Below, one piece after another: positions 43,065-52,369 of a stretch of 64,000 nt of DNA; positions within the stretch are counted from its first letter, which is position 1, and the number at the start of each line of letters is the position of its first letter. The position numbers were made by a program, and so were the translations under genes. The notes under the pieces were generated by a model that was not told the DNA's origin, searched no databases, and worked only from the letters and a program-made list of their open reading frames with translations. Source of the DNA: Salinimicrobium sediminis (lineage in GTDB: Bacteria; Bacteroidota; Bacteroidia; Flavobacteriales; Flavobacteriaceae); contig NZ_OCMF01000004.1 in assembly GCF_900215295.1 (NCBI RefSeq), positions 248,001-312,000 on the forward strand. The letters are read 5' to 3'.

Positions 43065-44468
43065 TTATCCTCTGGTAAGCCAACCTCTTTTGCTCGCTGT
43101 TGCGATAGCATAAGGCGTGATCCAGAACAGGCCAAAGGTGTAAAGGATACTATAGGAATACGCCCAGAAGGATTCAGATAACTTATACTTTTTAGCATAG
43201 AACAGCACAGGGAAACTTGACCAAATCAAGATGCTGAAAAGTGTTGAAGCCAGGAACAATACCGGATCCATAGAGATGAAGAAAATCATCATTAGAATGG
43301 TGGGATAGCTCATCAATAGTTTCAACACCTGATTGAGAAATAAGACCCGTGATCCTGTTTTTGAACCCTCACGAAAATCGGTGAATACATATTTCGCCAT
43401 GGCAATATTCTCCCGTACGTTACTTCTCCCCCATCTAATGAACATTTTATATAGCCCGGTGTATTTTTCAGGTACATTGGTATAGGCAAATGCATTTCTC
43501 TGGAACAGCACATGGTATCCCTGTTTAAGGATCATATTGGTCATTGCACGATCCTCTCCAATGTCTGAGGGACGCCCCATAAAAGTTTGGTTGATCCATT
43601 CATCCAGGCAACCGAAAACAGCTTCCCTCCTATAGGCCGCCAAAGCTCCAGGGGTACAAAGCACCGATTCCAGGCTGCTTTCAGCAGAACGTACGAATTC
43701 GAAGCTTAAAACAAAACTTACATCGAGCATTTTGGGCAACAAGGCTTTTTGTCCATTGTTTAGCACACGAATATTTCCTGCTACTGCTCCACATTTGTCG
43801 TTTACAACAAACGGGCTTACCAGGTTTCGTAAGGTATCTGCACTAACTTCAGAATCACTATCTACAGTCACAAAAACTTCTCCTGTACCCAGGTGGAATC
43901 CGCGGTAAAGCGCGTGACGTTTTCCTTTGTTCTGAGGTTGCTGGTAAATATTCACGCGATCGCCAAGATCTTCCTTAGCTTTTTGCATCCATTCCCAGGT
44001 ATCATCCTTACTCCCATCATCAATCGCCAGTAACTCCAGTTTTCCTTCAGGATAGTCACTTTTCGCCAGGCTCATCAAAGTTGCCCACACCTGTTTTCCT
44101 TCATTATATGCAGGAACGATTACAGTTACTGTTGGCAGCTCTGCATCTGTTACCGAAGCAATAGGTTTATACCTCAGATACAGGTAAAGGTTATAGAAAA
44201 AGAATCCGGCTCTAAAAAGAAGCAGGGAACCTGTTACCGTCAAAATGGCTATTCCCCAGTTGGAATCAAGTCCGGATAAATTATACCGGCTAAAGTCATT
44301 CTGAAGTACATAGACCAGGTATGCGGCACCAAAAAGCAGGGCCAAACTTAGCGCTCTGACAAGAATTCCTTTAAGGTGTCTCGGTTTTTCTTTCTGAAGA
44401 TCATTTGAAGCAGATTTCTCTGCGGAATTATTAATTTGAATTGGAGCTGTTATGCTATTATTTTTCAT
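43065..44468 (-). CDS. Processive-type membrane glycosyltransferase, family GT2
   Basis: 467 residues. Two N-terminal TM helices (about 33-55 and 68-95), a GT-A catalytic domain and two to three C-terminal TM helices (from about 365). Catalytic motifs: VIVPAYNEGKQ, AIDDGSKDD, TVDSDSEVS, SDIGEDRAMTNMIL and a RW motif (MFIRWGRSN) in place of the classic QxxRW. The topology is that of PgaC, NodC and hyaluronan synthases, so synthesis of a beta-linked, perhaps GlcNAc-containing exopolysaccharide is inferred. No export or deacetylase genes accompany it. Confidence 0.88.
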   Translation of the reverse strand: MKNNSITAPIQINNSAEKSASNDLQKEKPRHLKGILVRALSLALLFGAAYLVYVLQNDFSRYNLSGLDSNWGIAILTVTGSLLLFRAGFFFYNLYLYLRYKPIASVTDAELPTVTVIVPAYNEGKQVWATLMSLAKSDYPEGKLELLAIDDGSKDDTWEWMQKAKEDLGDRVNIYQQPQNKGKRHALYRGFHLGTGEVFVTVDSDSEVSADTLRNLVSPFVVNDKCGAVAGNIRVLNNGQKALLPKMLDVSFVLSFEFVRSAESSLESVLCTPGALAAYRREAVFGCLDEWINQTFMGRPSDIGEDRAMTNMILKQGYHVLFQRNAFAYTNVPEKYTGLYKMFIRWGRSNVRENIAMAKYVFTDFREGSKTGSRVLFLNQVLKLLMSYPTILMMIFFISMDPVLFLASTLFSILIWSSFPVLFYAKKYKLSESFWAYSYSILYTFGLFWITPYAIATASKRGWLTRG

Positions 44469-44664
44469 TCCTTTTATATTCTTATTTGTTTTTGGTCCTA
44501 ACGGTGTTAACTACCAGTAGGACACCTGCCACACTTAGCAATCCACGTACCAAGAATTTAAAAGGCTTCAGTTTAACATTCTATGCATTACTAAAGATTA
44601 AAAATTGGGGAATTTCTCTACACCTTTTCCGGGATATACCCACAAAACTCCCACATTTGGGGCT

Positions 44665-44847
44665 ATGATGGAACAGGCTGTACCTCTAAATATTTTGTTT
44701 CAGCCAAACCTTTTCTCTATAAAAAACTTTATTTTCTTCTGGCGGGACATATTTACCGTCGCCCGCCATGCTTTGAGAATGGGCTGGATCAGTAAAGATC
44801 AGTTAGACACCATCAAGAAAAGCTGCGAAGAAGACGCTGAAGAATAA
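44665..44847 (+). CDS. Small hypothetical protein
   Basis: 60 residues from the ATG at 44665 (or the adjacent 44668). The second half looks truly coding: FFWRDIFTVARHALRMGWISKDQLDTIKKSCEEDAEE uses codons like its neighbours, with an amphipathic helix and acidic tail. There is no homologue I recognise. It is isolated between the divergent GT2 gene and the OstA-like gene. The gaps on either side (44469-44664 and 44848-45011) hold no other gene that I can see. Confidence 0.45.
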   Translation: MMEQAVPLNILFQPNLFSIKNFIFFWRDIFTVARHALRMGWISKDQLDTIKKSCEEDAEE

Positions 44848-44961
44848 TTCGAACCTCTTTTTGTCAAAAAAGCTTAGGGAAATAATCCTGTAGCACAAAT
44901 ACTGCTGTACTTCAAAACAGGCAGCATAATATTCACATCATGGACAGTTCGAAAATATGCG

Positions 44962-44995
44962 TTGGCATAAAGTCTTCAGGAATTCACTACTTTTG
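44962..44995 (+). promoter_or_regulatory. Putative promoter of the OstA-like gene
   Basis: TTGG (44962-44965), 22 nt, TACTTTTG (44988-44995), 16 nt before the TTG start. The spacing is at the long end. Confidence 0.45.
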
Positions 44996-45011
44996 ACACA
45001 AAATTTTTCAA

Positions 45012-46859
45012 TTGAAAAACACGCGCTCTTATCATACTTTTTTACTGCTTTTGCTGTGCGGCTTTACGGTTTTTGCACAACAGGGGCGGCAAATAGAATA
45101 TGACAGCGACCGTACCATTGTGAATGAGGAGCGCTACCCCGGCGCTTTTATTCTGAGCAAAGTAGATAACCAGGTGGTATTTACCCATGAAGGGATCAAG
45201 GTGTGGTGTGACCAGGCGATACTGTATGACGAAGAAAATTTCTTTAAAGCCTATGGAAACGTGCGTATGGAACAGGGCGACACGATAACCATGACCAGTC
45301 AATATGCCGAATACAATGGAGATACCCAGTTCGCTTTTGCCAGCGGAAAGGTATTTATGCGAAATCCCCAATCCAGTCTGCAAACCGACACCTTATTCTT
45401 TGACCGTAATAAACAACAGGCCTACTACCGCAGCGGCGGAACCATACGAGATACTGCCAGCGTTCTAAAAAGCCGCATTGGCCGATATTATCTGGAGCAG
45501 GAGAAATATTCCTTTGCTTCGGAAGTAGTGATCACCAACCCGGATTATGTTTTGCAGTCTACCCAATTGGATTTCTATTCAGAAAATGGACACGCCTATA
45601 TGTATGGTCCATCCACGATTACCAGTGAGGCATCTACAATTTACTGCGAACGCGGATTCTACGACACCCGTGGCGATACCGGCTATTTTGTAAAGAATTC
45701 CAGAATAGACTATGAAAACCGCATTTTAGAGGGTGATAGTCTTTACTTCAACCGGAATACCAATTTTGCGTCAGGGACCAATAATATAAAAGTTACTGAC
45801 ACCGTAAACAAAAGTGTCATTAGAGGACATTATGCCGAAGTTTTCCGCGACAAAGATTCGGTTTTTATAACCAGGAGAGCGGTTGCGGTAGCTCTTCAGG
45901 AAAAAGATTCCGTCTACATCCATAGTGACACGTTGATGGTTACGGGTAAACCTGAAGATCGGGTGATCCGCGGTTTTTATGATGTGCGGCTTTTTAAGAG
46001 CAACATGAGCGGGAAGAGCGATTCCATTCACGTAAGGGAAAGAACCGGTCTAACGCAAATGCTTGGAAACCCTGTGGTTTGGTCAGAAAACAATCAGCTA
46101 ACCGGAGACACCATTCATTTGATCAGCAATGTGGAGACAGAAGAAATGGATTCTCTCAAGGTTTTCGACAATGCTTTTATGATTCAGCAGGATTCCCTTG
46201 GCGGCTATAATCAGCTTAAGGGGAAAGAGATGTACGGGAAATTCAGGGAAAATGAGCTTAAGCAGGTGGACCTTGTAAAAAATACCGAAACGCTCTACTA
46301 TATGCGGGATGATTCAGGGCAGCTTATTGGGATCAACAAAACCCTTTCAAGCTCTATAAGCATCTTTTTTGAGGACAGGAAGGTAGAGATGATTGATTAT
46401 ATTCAAAATGTCGAAGGCACTATTTATCCTGAAGAAGACCTGCCTCCAAATGCCAGGGAGCTTTTAGGCTTCAACTGGCGGGGAGAGGAAAAACTGAATT
46501 CGATAGAAGATCTTTTTGCAGGAGAAGAGGAATATGAGCTCACTCCTATTCGCGGAATTCCATTACCAGAAGAGGAAGAAGGCTTTTTTGAAAATGGAGA
46601 GTCAGATGAACATTTGCTGAATGAAAAGTCCAGACTTCGTCTTGAAGATCTGCAGGAAAGGGCCGGGGACACCATCCCCGGGCTTCAGGAAAATACTGTT
46701 CGTGACAGCATAGCCCAACCCGAACCTCTTATTGGACCTGAGCTCCTGGAAAGCTTACCTGCCAATGATACTATACAGCCGGGGAATAACGAGCCGAGGC
46801 CTGAAACACGCGGGGATACAGTCTCCCCTGCTGTGATCCCACAACAAAAAAAGAAGTAA
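45012..46859 (+). CDS. OstA/LptA-like periplasmic protein
   Basis: 615 residues with a TTG start. A signal peptide ends FTVFAQ. Residues about 25-250 form the beta-jellyroll of OstA/LptA (GIKVWCDQAILYDEENFFKAYGNVRMEQGDTITMTSQYAEYNG), and similar repeats continue to about 480. The last 100 residues are acidic and Pro-rich with a basic end. Members of this fold bridge LPS across the periplasm (LptA) or form the N-terminal domain of LptD; no barrel follows here. Transport of LPS or another glycolipid is inferred. The next gene starts 4 nt after its stop. Confidence 0.87.
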   Translation: MKNTRSYHTFLLLLLCGFTVFAQQGRQIEYDSDRTIVNEERYPGAFILSKVDNQVVFTHEGIKVWCDQAILYDEENFFKAYGNVRMEQGDTITMTSQYAEYNGDTQFAFASGKVFMRNPQSSLQTDTLFFDRNKQQAYYRSGGTIRDTASVLKSRIGRYYLEQEKYSFASEVVITNPDYVLQSTQLDFYSENGHAYMYGPSTITSEASTIYCERGFYDTRGDTGYFVKNSRIDYENRILEGDSLYFNRNTNFASGTNNIKVTDTVNKSVIRGHYAEVFRDKDSVFITRRAVAVALQEKDSVYIHSDTLMVTGKPEDRVIRGFYDVRLFKSNMSGKSDSIHVRERTGLTQMLGNPVVWSENNQLTGDTIHLISNVETEEMDSLKVFDNAFMIQQDSLGGYNQLKGKEMYGKFRENELKQVDLVKNTETLYYMRDDSGQLIGINKTLSSSISIFFEDRKVEMIDYIQNVEGTIYPEEDLPPNARELLGFNWRGEEKLNSIEDLFAGEEEYELTPIRGIPLPEEEEGFFENGESDEHLLNEKSRLRLEDLQERAGDTIPGLQENTVRDSIAQPEPLIGPELLESLPANDTIQPGNNEPRPETRGDTVSPAVIPQQKKK

Positions 46860-46863
46860 GCAT

Positions 46864-48045
46864 TTGAAAGAGGATTTTCTAAAATATCAGGCGCAAACTT
46901 CGCCTTATCCGCTGGCGCTGGAAGTTTCACATGCTTCAGGCTCATACATTTACTCCACAGATGGCCGTAGGCACCTCGATTTCGTTGCAGGAGTTTCGGC
47001 CTGTACCCTGGGTCATTGCCATCCCCGGGTGGTCAATGCCATAAAGGAGCAGGCAGATAGGTATCTGCATGTTATGGTCTATGGGGAATACGCACAGGGT
47101 CCTGCTGTAGAATTATGTAAGCGACTTGCTAAATATTTACCTGCTCCTCTTGAGAAGACCTATTTAACCAATTCGGGTACCGAGGCCATTGAAGGAGCCT
47201 TAAAACTGGCGCGCCGCTATACCGGTCGCACCGGAATTATCGCTGCCAAAAATGCCTACCACGGCAATACTATGGGATCCCTGAGCTTGATGACCTATGA
47301 AGAACGTCAAAAACCCTTTCGCCCTTTAATTCCCGATGTCTCCTGGATCGAATTCAACAATGAGAAGGATTTGGAGCAGATCACAGAACATACTGCAGGA
47401 GTCATTTTGGAAAGCATCCAGGGCGGCGCTGGATTTATTCAGCCGCAGAATGATTATCTTAAAATGGTAAAAGATCGCTGTGAAGAAGTTGGAGCCTTAC
47501 TTATCCTGGACGAGATCCAACCCGGCTTTGGGCGCACGGGAAAATTATTTGGATTTCAGAATTTTGACATGGTGCCCGATGTTGTGGTAATGGGCAAAGG
47601 AATGGGCGGAGGAATGCCAATAGGTGCTTTTACCGCTTCCGGACAAATGATGGATACGCTGAGTCACGATCCCAAGATGGGACATATCACCACCTTTGGT
47701 GGCAATCCCGTGATAGCTTCGGCAGCATTAGCAACTTTAAAAGAGCTGGTTGAAGGAAAACTGGTAGAAAAAACTCTTGAAAAGGAAAAACTCTTCAGGG
47801 AATTGCTGGTGCATCCGTTAATAACTGAGGTGCGTGGCCGTGGATTAATGCTTGCTCCGATCTTAACTTCCGAAGAAATTGTAAACGAATTGGTGCTGAG
47901 AGCCCAGGATAAAGGCCTTATCCTGTTCTGGTTGCTTTTTGAAGGAAAAGCTGTCAGGATCACGCCTCCGCTGACAATTTCCGAAGAAGAAATAAGAGAA
48001 GGTTGCGGCATAATTATTGACATATTGAATGATTTAACGCAGTAA
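46864..48045 (+). CDS. Class III PLP aminotransferase (acetylornithine aminotransferase-like)
   Basis: 393 residues with a TTG start (MKEDFLKYQAQTSPYPLALEV). Fold-type I signatures: YLTNSGTEAIEGALKLAR, AYHGNTMGSLS, LLILDEIQPGFGRTGKLF, and the PLP lysine in VVMGKGMGGGMPIGAF, followed by TTFGGNPVIASAAL. Family members act on acetylornithine, ornithine, 4-aminobutyrate or similar omega-amino groups. No arginine genes are adjacent, so the substrate is open. It is translationally close to the OstA-like gene. Confidence 0.88.
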   Translation: MKEDFLKYQAQTSPYPLALEVSHASGSYIYSTDGRRHLDFVAGVSACTLGHCHPRVVNAIKEQADRYLHVMVYGEYAQGPAVELCKRLAKYLPAPLEKTYLTNSGTEAIEGALKLARRYTGRTGIIAAKNAYHGNTMGSLSLMTYEERQKPFRPLIPDVSWIEFNNEKDLEQITEHTAGVILESIQGGAGFIQPQNDYLKMVKDRCEEVGALLILDEIQPGFGRTGKLFGFQNFDMVPDVVVMGKGMGGGMPIGAFTASGQMMDTLSHDPKMGHITTFGGNPVIASAALATLKELVEGKLVEKTLEKEKLFRELLVHPLITEVRGRGLMLAPILTSEEIVNELVLRAQDKGLILFWLLFEGKAVRITPPLTISEEEIREGCGIIIDILNDLTQ

Positions 48046-48149
48046 ACGCTGATTGTTGATTACTTTGTTAACAACAATTTTAGACAAATCAGGTGTCGCT
48101 GTAGAACATTTATAACTTTAATACTGTAGAAATCAGTAACAAATAGCTT

Positions 48150-49550
48150 ATGCAATTGAGCCATAACGAAGAAAACAATTTCTCCCTTACTCGTTTTGAA
48201 TCGATGCTGAAGACGAATGATGTATTGTTTTTTGATTCCGAGGAATTTGAGAACATTATTCATTATTATTTAGAGAACGGAAAAATTGCCCTTGCCAAGA
48301 AAGCTGTAAAGCTGGGACTTTCTCAACACCCTACCTCTGTTAACCTAAAGTTGCTACGGGTAGAAATCCTTGTCTTTGAAGATAAGCTGGACCAGGCAGA
48401 AAACATACTGAACGAAATTTACGATCTGGAATCTTCCAATGAGGAGATCTATATTCAAAAAGCTAATATACTTTCCAAAAAGGATCTGCATCAGGAAGCT
48501 ATTCAAATGCTGGAAACAGCTTTGGAGCTTACCTATGATGAAGCCGATGTCTATTCCCTTTTAGGGATGGAATACCTGTTCCTTGAAGATTTCGAAAATG
48601 CAAAGCAAAATTTCATGAAATGTCTTGAAGCCGATGAAGAAGATTATTCGGCTTTATATAACATCATGTACTGCTTTGATTTTCTGGAACAAAAGCAAGG
48701 CGCTATTGACTACCTCAACACCTTCCTTGACAGGAATCCTTATTCTGAAGTAGGCTGGCACCAGCTCGGAAAACAATATTTTGATCTTAAAAATTATATA
48801 AAAGCACTTTCATCTTTCGATTTCGCGATCATAAGTGACGATACTTTTATAGGAGCTTATCTTGAAAAAGGAAAGGTCCTGGAAAAACTGGGCAGGTACA
48901 ATGAGGCCATAGAGAACTACACTATCACTATGGATCTGGACGATCCTACTTCTTTCGCTTACCTTAGAATTGGAAAGTGTTATGAAAAACTCGGTCTTGA
49001 TGAACTGGCACTAAAGAACTACAGGCAAACCGTACATGAAGATCCTTTGCTCGATAAAGGCTGGATCGCCATTACAGATTTCTTTTTTAAGAAGAAGAAC
49101 TATCAGAAAGCTTTGTACTATATCAATAAAGCCATCAATATTGATGGTGAGAATGTGTTGTACTGGAAAAGGTATGCCCGTATCAATAATAAGCTGCAGC
49201 GCCTGGAGGAAGCCGAAAGGGGTTACCGCAGAAGCCTTGAGCTTGGAAATTATGAGCTGGAAACCTGGATCAAACGCTGTGATATTTTAATCGATCTTGG
49301 AGAATTTGAGGCGGCAGTACAAAACCTGCTTCAGGCCACAGAATTCTACCCGGAATCTGTTGAGGTTGAATACAGACTTGCAGGGCTTTATTTCATGTTA
49401 CATGAACCTGAAAAAGGGAATTTCCACCTTAATACAGCCCTAAAGATGGATTCGGAATACTACATCATCATTGAAGAGCTTTTCCCATCGATCTTTGCCA
49501 GGAAATCTGTAAAAGACAAAATTAGCCTGCACCTTAAATCCTGTAGTTAA
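48150..49550 (+). CDS. Tetratricopeptide-repeat protein
   Basis: 466 residues without a signal peptide. At least ten TPR-type helix pairs are recognisable (AIQMLETALELTYDEADVYS, YNEAIENYTITMDLDDPTS, YQKALYYINKAINIDGENV, LEEAERGYRRSLELGNYEL). It is a cytosolic protein-interaction scaffold of unknown partner. A -7-like box (TAACTTTA, 48113-48120) precedes it. The gene is well spaced from its neighbours. Confidence 0.88.
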   Translation: MQLSHNEENNFSLTRFESMLKTNDVLFFDSEEFENIIHYYLENGKIALAKKAVKLGLSQHPTSVNLKLLRVEILVFEDKLDQAENILNEIYDLESSNEEIYIQKANILSKKDLHQEAIQMLETALELTYDEADVYSLLGMEYLFLEDFENAKQNFMKCLEADEEDYSALYNIMYCFDFLEQKQGAIDYLNTFLDRNPYSEVGWHQLGKQYFDLKNYIKALSSFDFAIISDDTFIGAYLEKGKVLEKLGRYNEAIENYTITMDLDDPTSFAYLRIGKCYEKLGLDELALKNYRQTVHEDPLLDKGWIAITDFFFKKKNYQKALYYINKAINIDGENVLYWKRYARINNKLQRLEEAERGYRRSLELGNYELETWIKRCDILIDLGEFEAAVQNLLQATEFYPESVEVEYRLAGLYFMLHEPEKGNFHLNTALKMDSEYYIIIEELFPSIFARKSVKDKISLHLKSCS

Positions 49551-49556
49551 TTCTGT

Positions 49557-49564
49557 TAACTTTG
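49557..49564 (+). promoter_or_regulatory. Putative -7 element (TAACTTTG) of the DUF368-aroE operon
   Basis: Perfect TAnnTTTG, 19 nt before the ATG at 49584. Confidence 0.45.
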
Positions 49565-49583
49565 CGCCTTTCAAATTCAGGCG

Positions 49584-50537
49584 ATGCGACGAAGTTTTAA
49601 AGATTACCTTATTATCTCGGTTAAAGGAATGGCAATGGGAGCTGCAGATGTGGTTCCCGGAGTGTCGGGAGGCACCATTGCCTTTATTTCAGGAATTTAC
49701 GAAGAGTTGATCAACACCATAAGCGGGGTAAAGATTGGCCTACTAAGGACCTGGAAAGAAGCCGGGTTTAAAGCCATGTGGCAGGAGCTTAACGGCAATT
49801 TCATTGTCGCGCTTTTATCGGGTATTCTTTTAAGCATCTTTACCGTGATGAGACTGGCAAATTACCTGCTGGAAAATCATCCTATCCTTATCTGGGCCTT
49901 TTTCTTTGGATTGGTATTGGCCAGTGTGTATTACGTTGCAAAGCAGATCCCAAAATGGACCTTCAATGTATTTTTGTTTTTGCTCATCGGTGCCGCAATA
50001 GCTTTTTACCTGTCTTCCCTGCCTCCAATGGCGGCAGCGGCTAGTGAACTGTTCCTGTTCTTTGCCGGCGCAATAGCTATTTGCGCGATGATCCTTCCCG
50101 GTATTTCTGGTGCTTTTATTCTGGTGCTGCTGGGAGCTTATAAGACAGTAAGTGAAGCCGCCCATGATTTCGATATTAAAACCCTTGGTATAGTTGCCCT
50201 GGGAGCTGTTTTTGGTTTGCTTTCTTTTTCGAGGTTGCTCAAATGGCTTTTTGTAAACTACAGCACCCTCACCCTTGCAACCCTTACCGGGTTCATAGCC
50301 GGTTCCCTCAACAAGATCTGGCCATGGAAGCTAACCCTTGAGACCGCACAATACGGGGACAAGTCAATTGTGATAAGGGATCAGTCGGTATTGCCCTGGA
50401 ATTTTGACGCAGAACCGCACACCTACCAGGCCTTTATTTTAATGCTTGCCGGGTTTCTTGTTATTCTTATCTTAGAGGGCCTCGCAGAGAAAAAACCGGT
50501 GCAGGAAAATGCAGCAAACCCGAACACTAACCGATAA
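49584..50537 (+). CDS. DUF368 membrane protein 1 (PopT-type undecaprenyl-phosphate translocase candidate)
   Basis: 317 residues, eight to ten hydrophobic segments. The two family loops are visible in an inverted-repeat-like arrangement: MGAADVVPGVSGGTIAFISG at the N-terminus and ICAMILPGISGAFILVLLG in the middle. DUF368 proteins (PopT) have been reported to recycle undecaprenyl phosphate across the membrane. The assignment here is by family. It is the first of two overlapping DUF368 genes. Confidence 0.88.
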   Translation: MRRSFKDYLIISVKGMAMGAADVVPGVSGGTIAFISGIYEELINTISGVKIGLLRTWKEAGFKAMWQELNGNFIVALLSGILLSIFTVMRLANYLLENHPILIWAFFFGLVLASVYYVAKQIPKWTFNVFLFLLIGAAIAFYLSSLPPMAAAASELFLFFAGAIAICAMILPGISGAFILVLLGAYKTVSEAAHDFDIKTLGIVALGAVFGLLSFSRLLKWLFVNYSTLTLATLTGFIAGSLNKIWPWKLTLETAQYGDKSIVIRDQSVLPWNFDAEPHTYQAFILMLAGFLVILILEGLAEKKPVQENAANPNTNR

Positions 50538-51531
50538 AATATTTCTTGTTATCAAAGGTATCCTAATGGGTGCCGCCAATAAAGTTCCGGGAGTATCGGG
50601 AGGTATGGTTGCTTTTGTTGCGGGCTTTTACGAAGAGTTTATCTTTTCCCTAAAACGCATCAACCTAAATTCCCTTAAGCTCATCGTTAACGGCAGGTTT
50701 CGCAGTCTCTGGTATTACACCAATGCCAAATTCTTATCGCTGCTTATCCTGGGGATGGTGATAAGCTATTTTTCGGTTTCCCTGCTGCTCGATTATCTCA
50801 TCACTCATTATGAACTCTATGTTTGGGCAGCTTTCTTTGGGATGATCCTTGGCTCCATCTATTATATCAGCAAAGATTTCGAAGAGTGGAACCGGCGGAA
50901 TATTGGTTTCATGCTGCTGGGCGTTATTGCAGGGGTAAGCATCAGCTTTTTAGAACCTGCGGCTCAAAACGACAATTTATGGTTCGTCTTTTTTTGCGGC
51001 ATCATAGGTGTTTCCGGGATGACGTTGCCGGGTTTATCCGGTTCCTTTATATTGATCTTACTCGGGAATTATGTTTTACTCCTGGTAGATTCGGTCAATG
51101 CCCTTTACCTTACAATTGCTGAAGTCTTTACCTGGGATTTCTCATTCGCACAGGATGAAGAGCGAAAACGTCTTTTACAGGTGCTTCTGGTTTTTACTTT
51201 AGGTTCTCTGGCAGGTCTGGTTAGCCTTTCCCATATTTTGGGATACCTCCTGAAGCATTATAAAAATGCCACTTTTGCCGTGATCATAGGTTTTATAACG
51301 GGTTCGCTTGGTGTGGTTTGGCCGTGGAAAAAAGCAGTTTTTCGTCGGAATGAAGAAGGTATTTTTCTATTCGATAAGACCGGAAACAGGATCATCGATA
51401 ATTACGACAGGTACCTGCCGTCATTCCACGAGCTGAGTACCTGGATAGCCATTTTCTTAATCATTACAGGAGCATTGTTGGTGTTATGGCTGGCCTGGGC
51501 CGAACTTAAAAGTAAGAAACAGGATGCGTAG
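50509..51531 (+). CDS. DUF368 membrane protein 2
   Basis: 340 residues, same architecture as the preceding protein: MGAANKVPGVSGGMVAFVAG and SGMTLPGLSGSFILILLG. It has a longer cytoplasmic or periplasmic insertion (about 215-235) and a distinct C-terminal region. It overlaps its paralogue by 29 nt and aroE by 8 nt, so the three genes are one unit. Sequence divergence from copy 1 is high outside the PG(V/I/L)SG loops, which suggests different partners or a heteromeric transporter. Confidence 0.88.
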   Translation: MQQTRTLTDKIFLVIKGILMGAANKVPGVSGGMVAFVAGFYEEFIFSLKRINLNSLKLIVNGRFRSLWYYTNAKFLSLLILGMVISYFSVSLLLDYLITHYELYVWAAFFGMILGSIYYISKDFEEWNRRNIGFMLLGVIAGVSISFLEPAAQNDNLWFVFFCGIIGVSGMTLPGLSGSFILILLGNYVLLLVDSVNALYLTIAEVFTWDFSFAQDEERKRLLQVLLVFTLGSLAGLVSLSHILGYLLKHYKNATFAVIIGFITGSLGVVWPWKKAVFRRNEEGIFLFDKTGNRIIDNYDRYLPSFHELSTWIAIFLIITGALLVLWLAWAELKSKKQDA

Positions 51532-52258
51532 ATTCGGACTTCTTGGCAGGAATATCTCCTACTCTTTCTCCAGAACTTATTTTACACAAAAATTTGCTGC
51601 GGAAGGCATTGAAGCCGTATACGAGAATTTTGACCTGCAGCATATTTCTGAATTTCCGGAGGTGCTTCGGAAGCATCCTGACCTTAAAGGTCTAAATGTC
51701 ACAATTCCTTATAAGGAGGAAATTTTTTCATTTTTAGACCGCCTTGATCCTGAAGCTTCAACCATAGGCGCGGTAAATACCATTAGATTTGAAAATAACG
51801 GCAGTCTCTCCGGGTTTAATACAGATTACGTAGGTTTTACAAGCGCAATTAAACCTTTCCTGAAACCACATCATCAAAACGCCCTCATCCTTGGCACCGG
51901 CGGCGCTTCAAAGGCAGTACATTATGCGCTTAAAAAGCTAAAAATCAACCCTCTTTTTGTTTCGAGAAATCCTTCCGAAAATTCCATTTTATACGAGCAT
52001 ATTTCCTCAGAGCTCTTGAAAGAATATACTGCGATCATCAACACTACCCCTTTAGGTACCTTTCCTAAAACTGAAGAAATCCCGGCAATTCCGGTAGAAT
52101 TTTTAAGTAAACAGCATCTGGTTTTTGACCTGGTTTATAATCCGCCGGAAACCCGGTTGATGCAGTTAGCACGACAACAAGGTGCCACTGTTTTAAATGG
52201 TCAGAAAATGCTGGAACTTCAGGCCGAAAAAGCCTGGGAAATCTGGAACCGCAGCTAA
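51524..52258 (+). CDS. aroE: Shikimate dehydrogenase, short form
   Basis: 244 residues. NADPH-dependent reduction of 3-dehydroshikimate to shikimate. Substrate residues: SYSFSRTYF, LNVTIPYKEE (catalytic Lys), GAVNTI and GFNTDYVGF (catalytic Asp). The Rossmann loop is LGTGGASKAV. It is about 25 residues shorter than E. coli AroE, as is usual in Bacteroidota. It is the last gene of the DUF368 operon; the link may be only organisational. Confidence 0.93.
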   Translation: MRRFGLLGRNISYSFSRTYFTQKFAAEGIEAVYENFDLQHISEFPEVLRKHPDLKGLNVTIPYKEEIFSFLDRLDPEASTIGAVNTIRFENNGSLSGFNTDYVGFTSAIKPFLKPHHQNALILGTGGASKAVHYALKKLKINPLFVSRNPSENSILYEHISSELLKEYTAIINTTPLGTFPKTEEIPAIPVEFLSKQHLVFDLVYNPPETRLMQLARQQGATVLNGQKMLELQAEKAWEIWNRS

Positions 52259-52299
52259 GGCTTTCAGGACATTTTTCACTTCACAAATAGCCCGAAACC

Positions 52300-52331
52300 T
52301 TTGTTAGGTACGCGGGGAGTTGTTATCTTTC
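52300..52331 (+). promoter_or_regulatory. Promoter of the DUF349 gene
   Basis: TTTG (52300-52303), 20 nt, TATCTTTC (52324-52331), 38 nt before the chosen ATG. One mismatch in the last base. Confidence 0.6.
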
Positions 52332-52369
52332 AGGATTAATAAGTAACGACGAACCTAACATTGAAAGAT

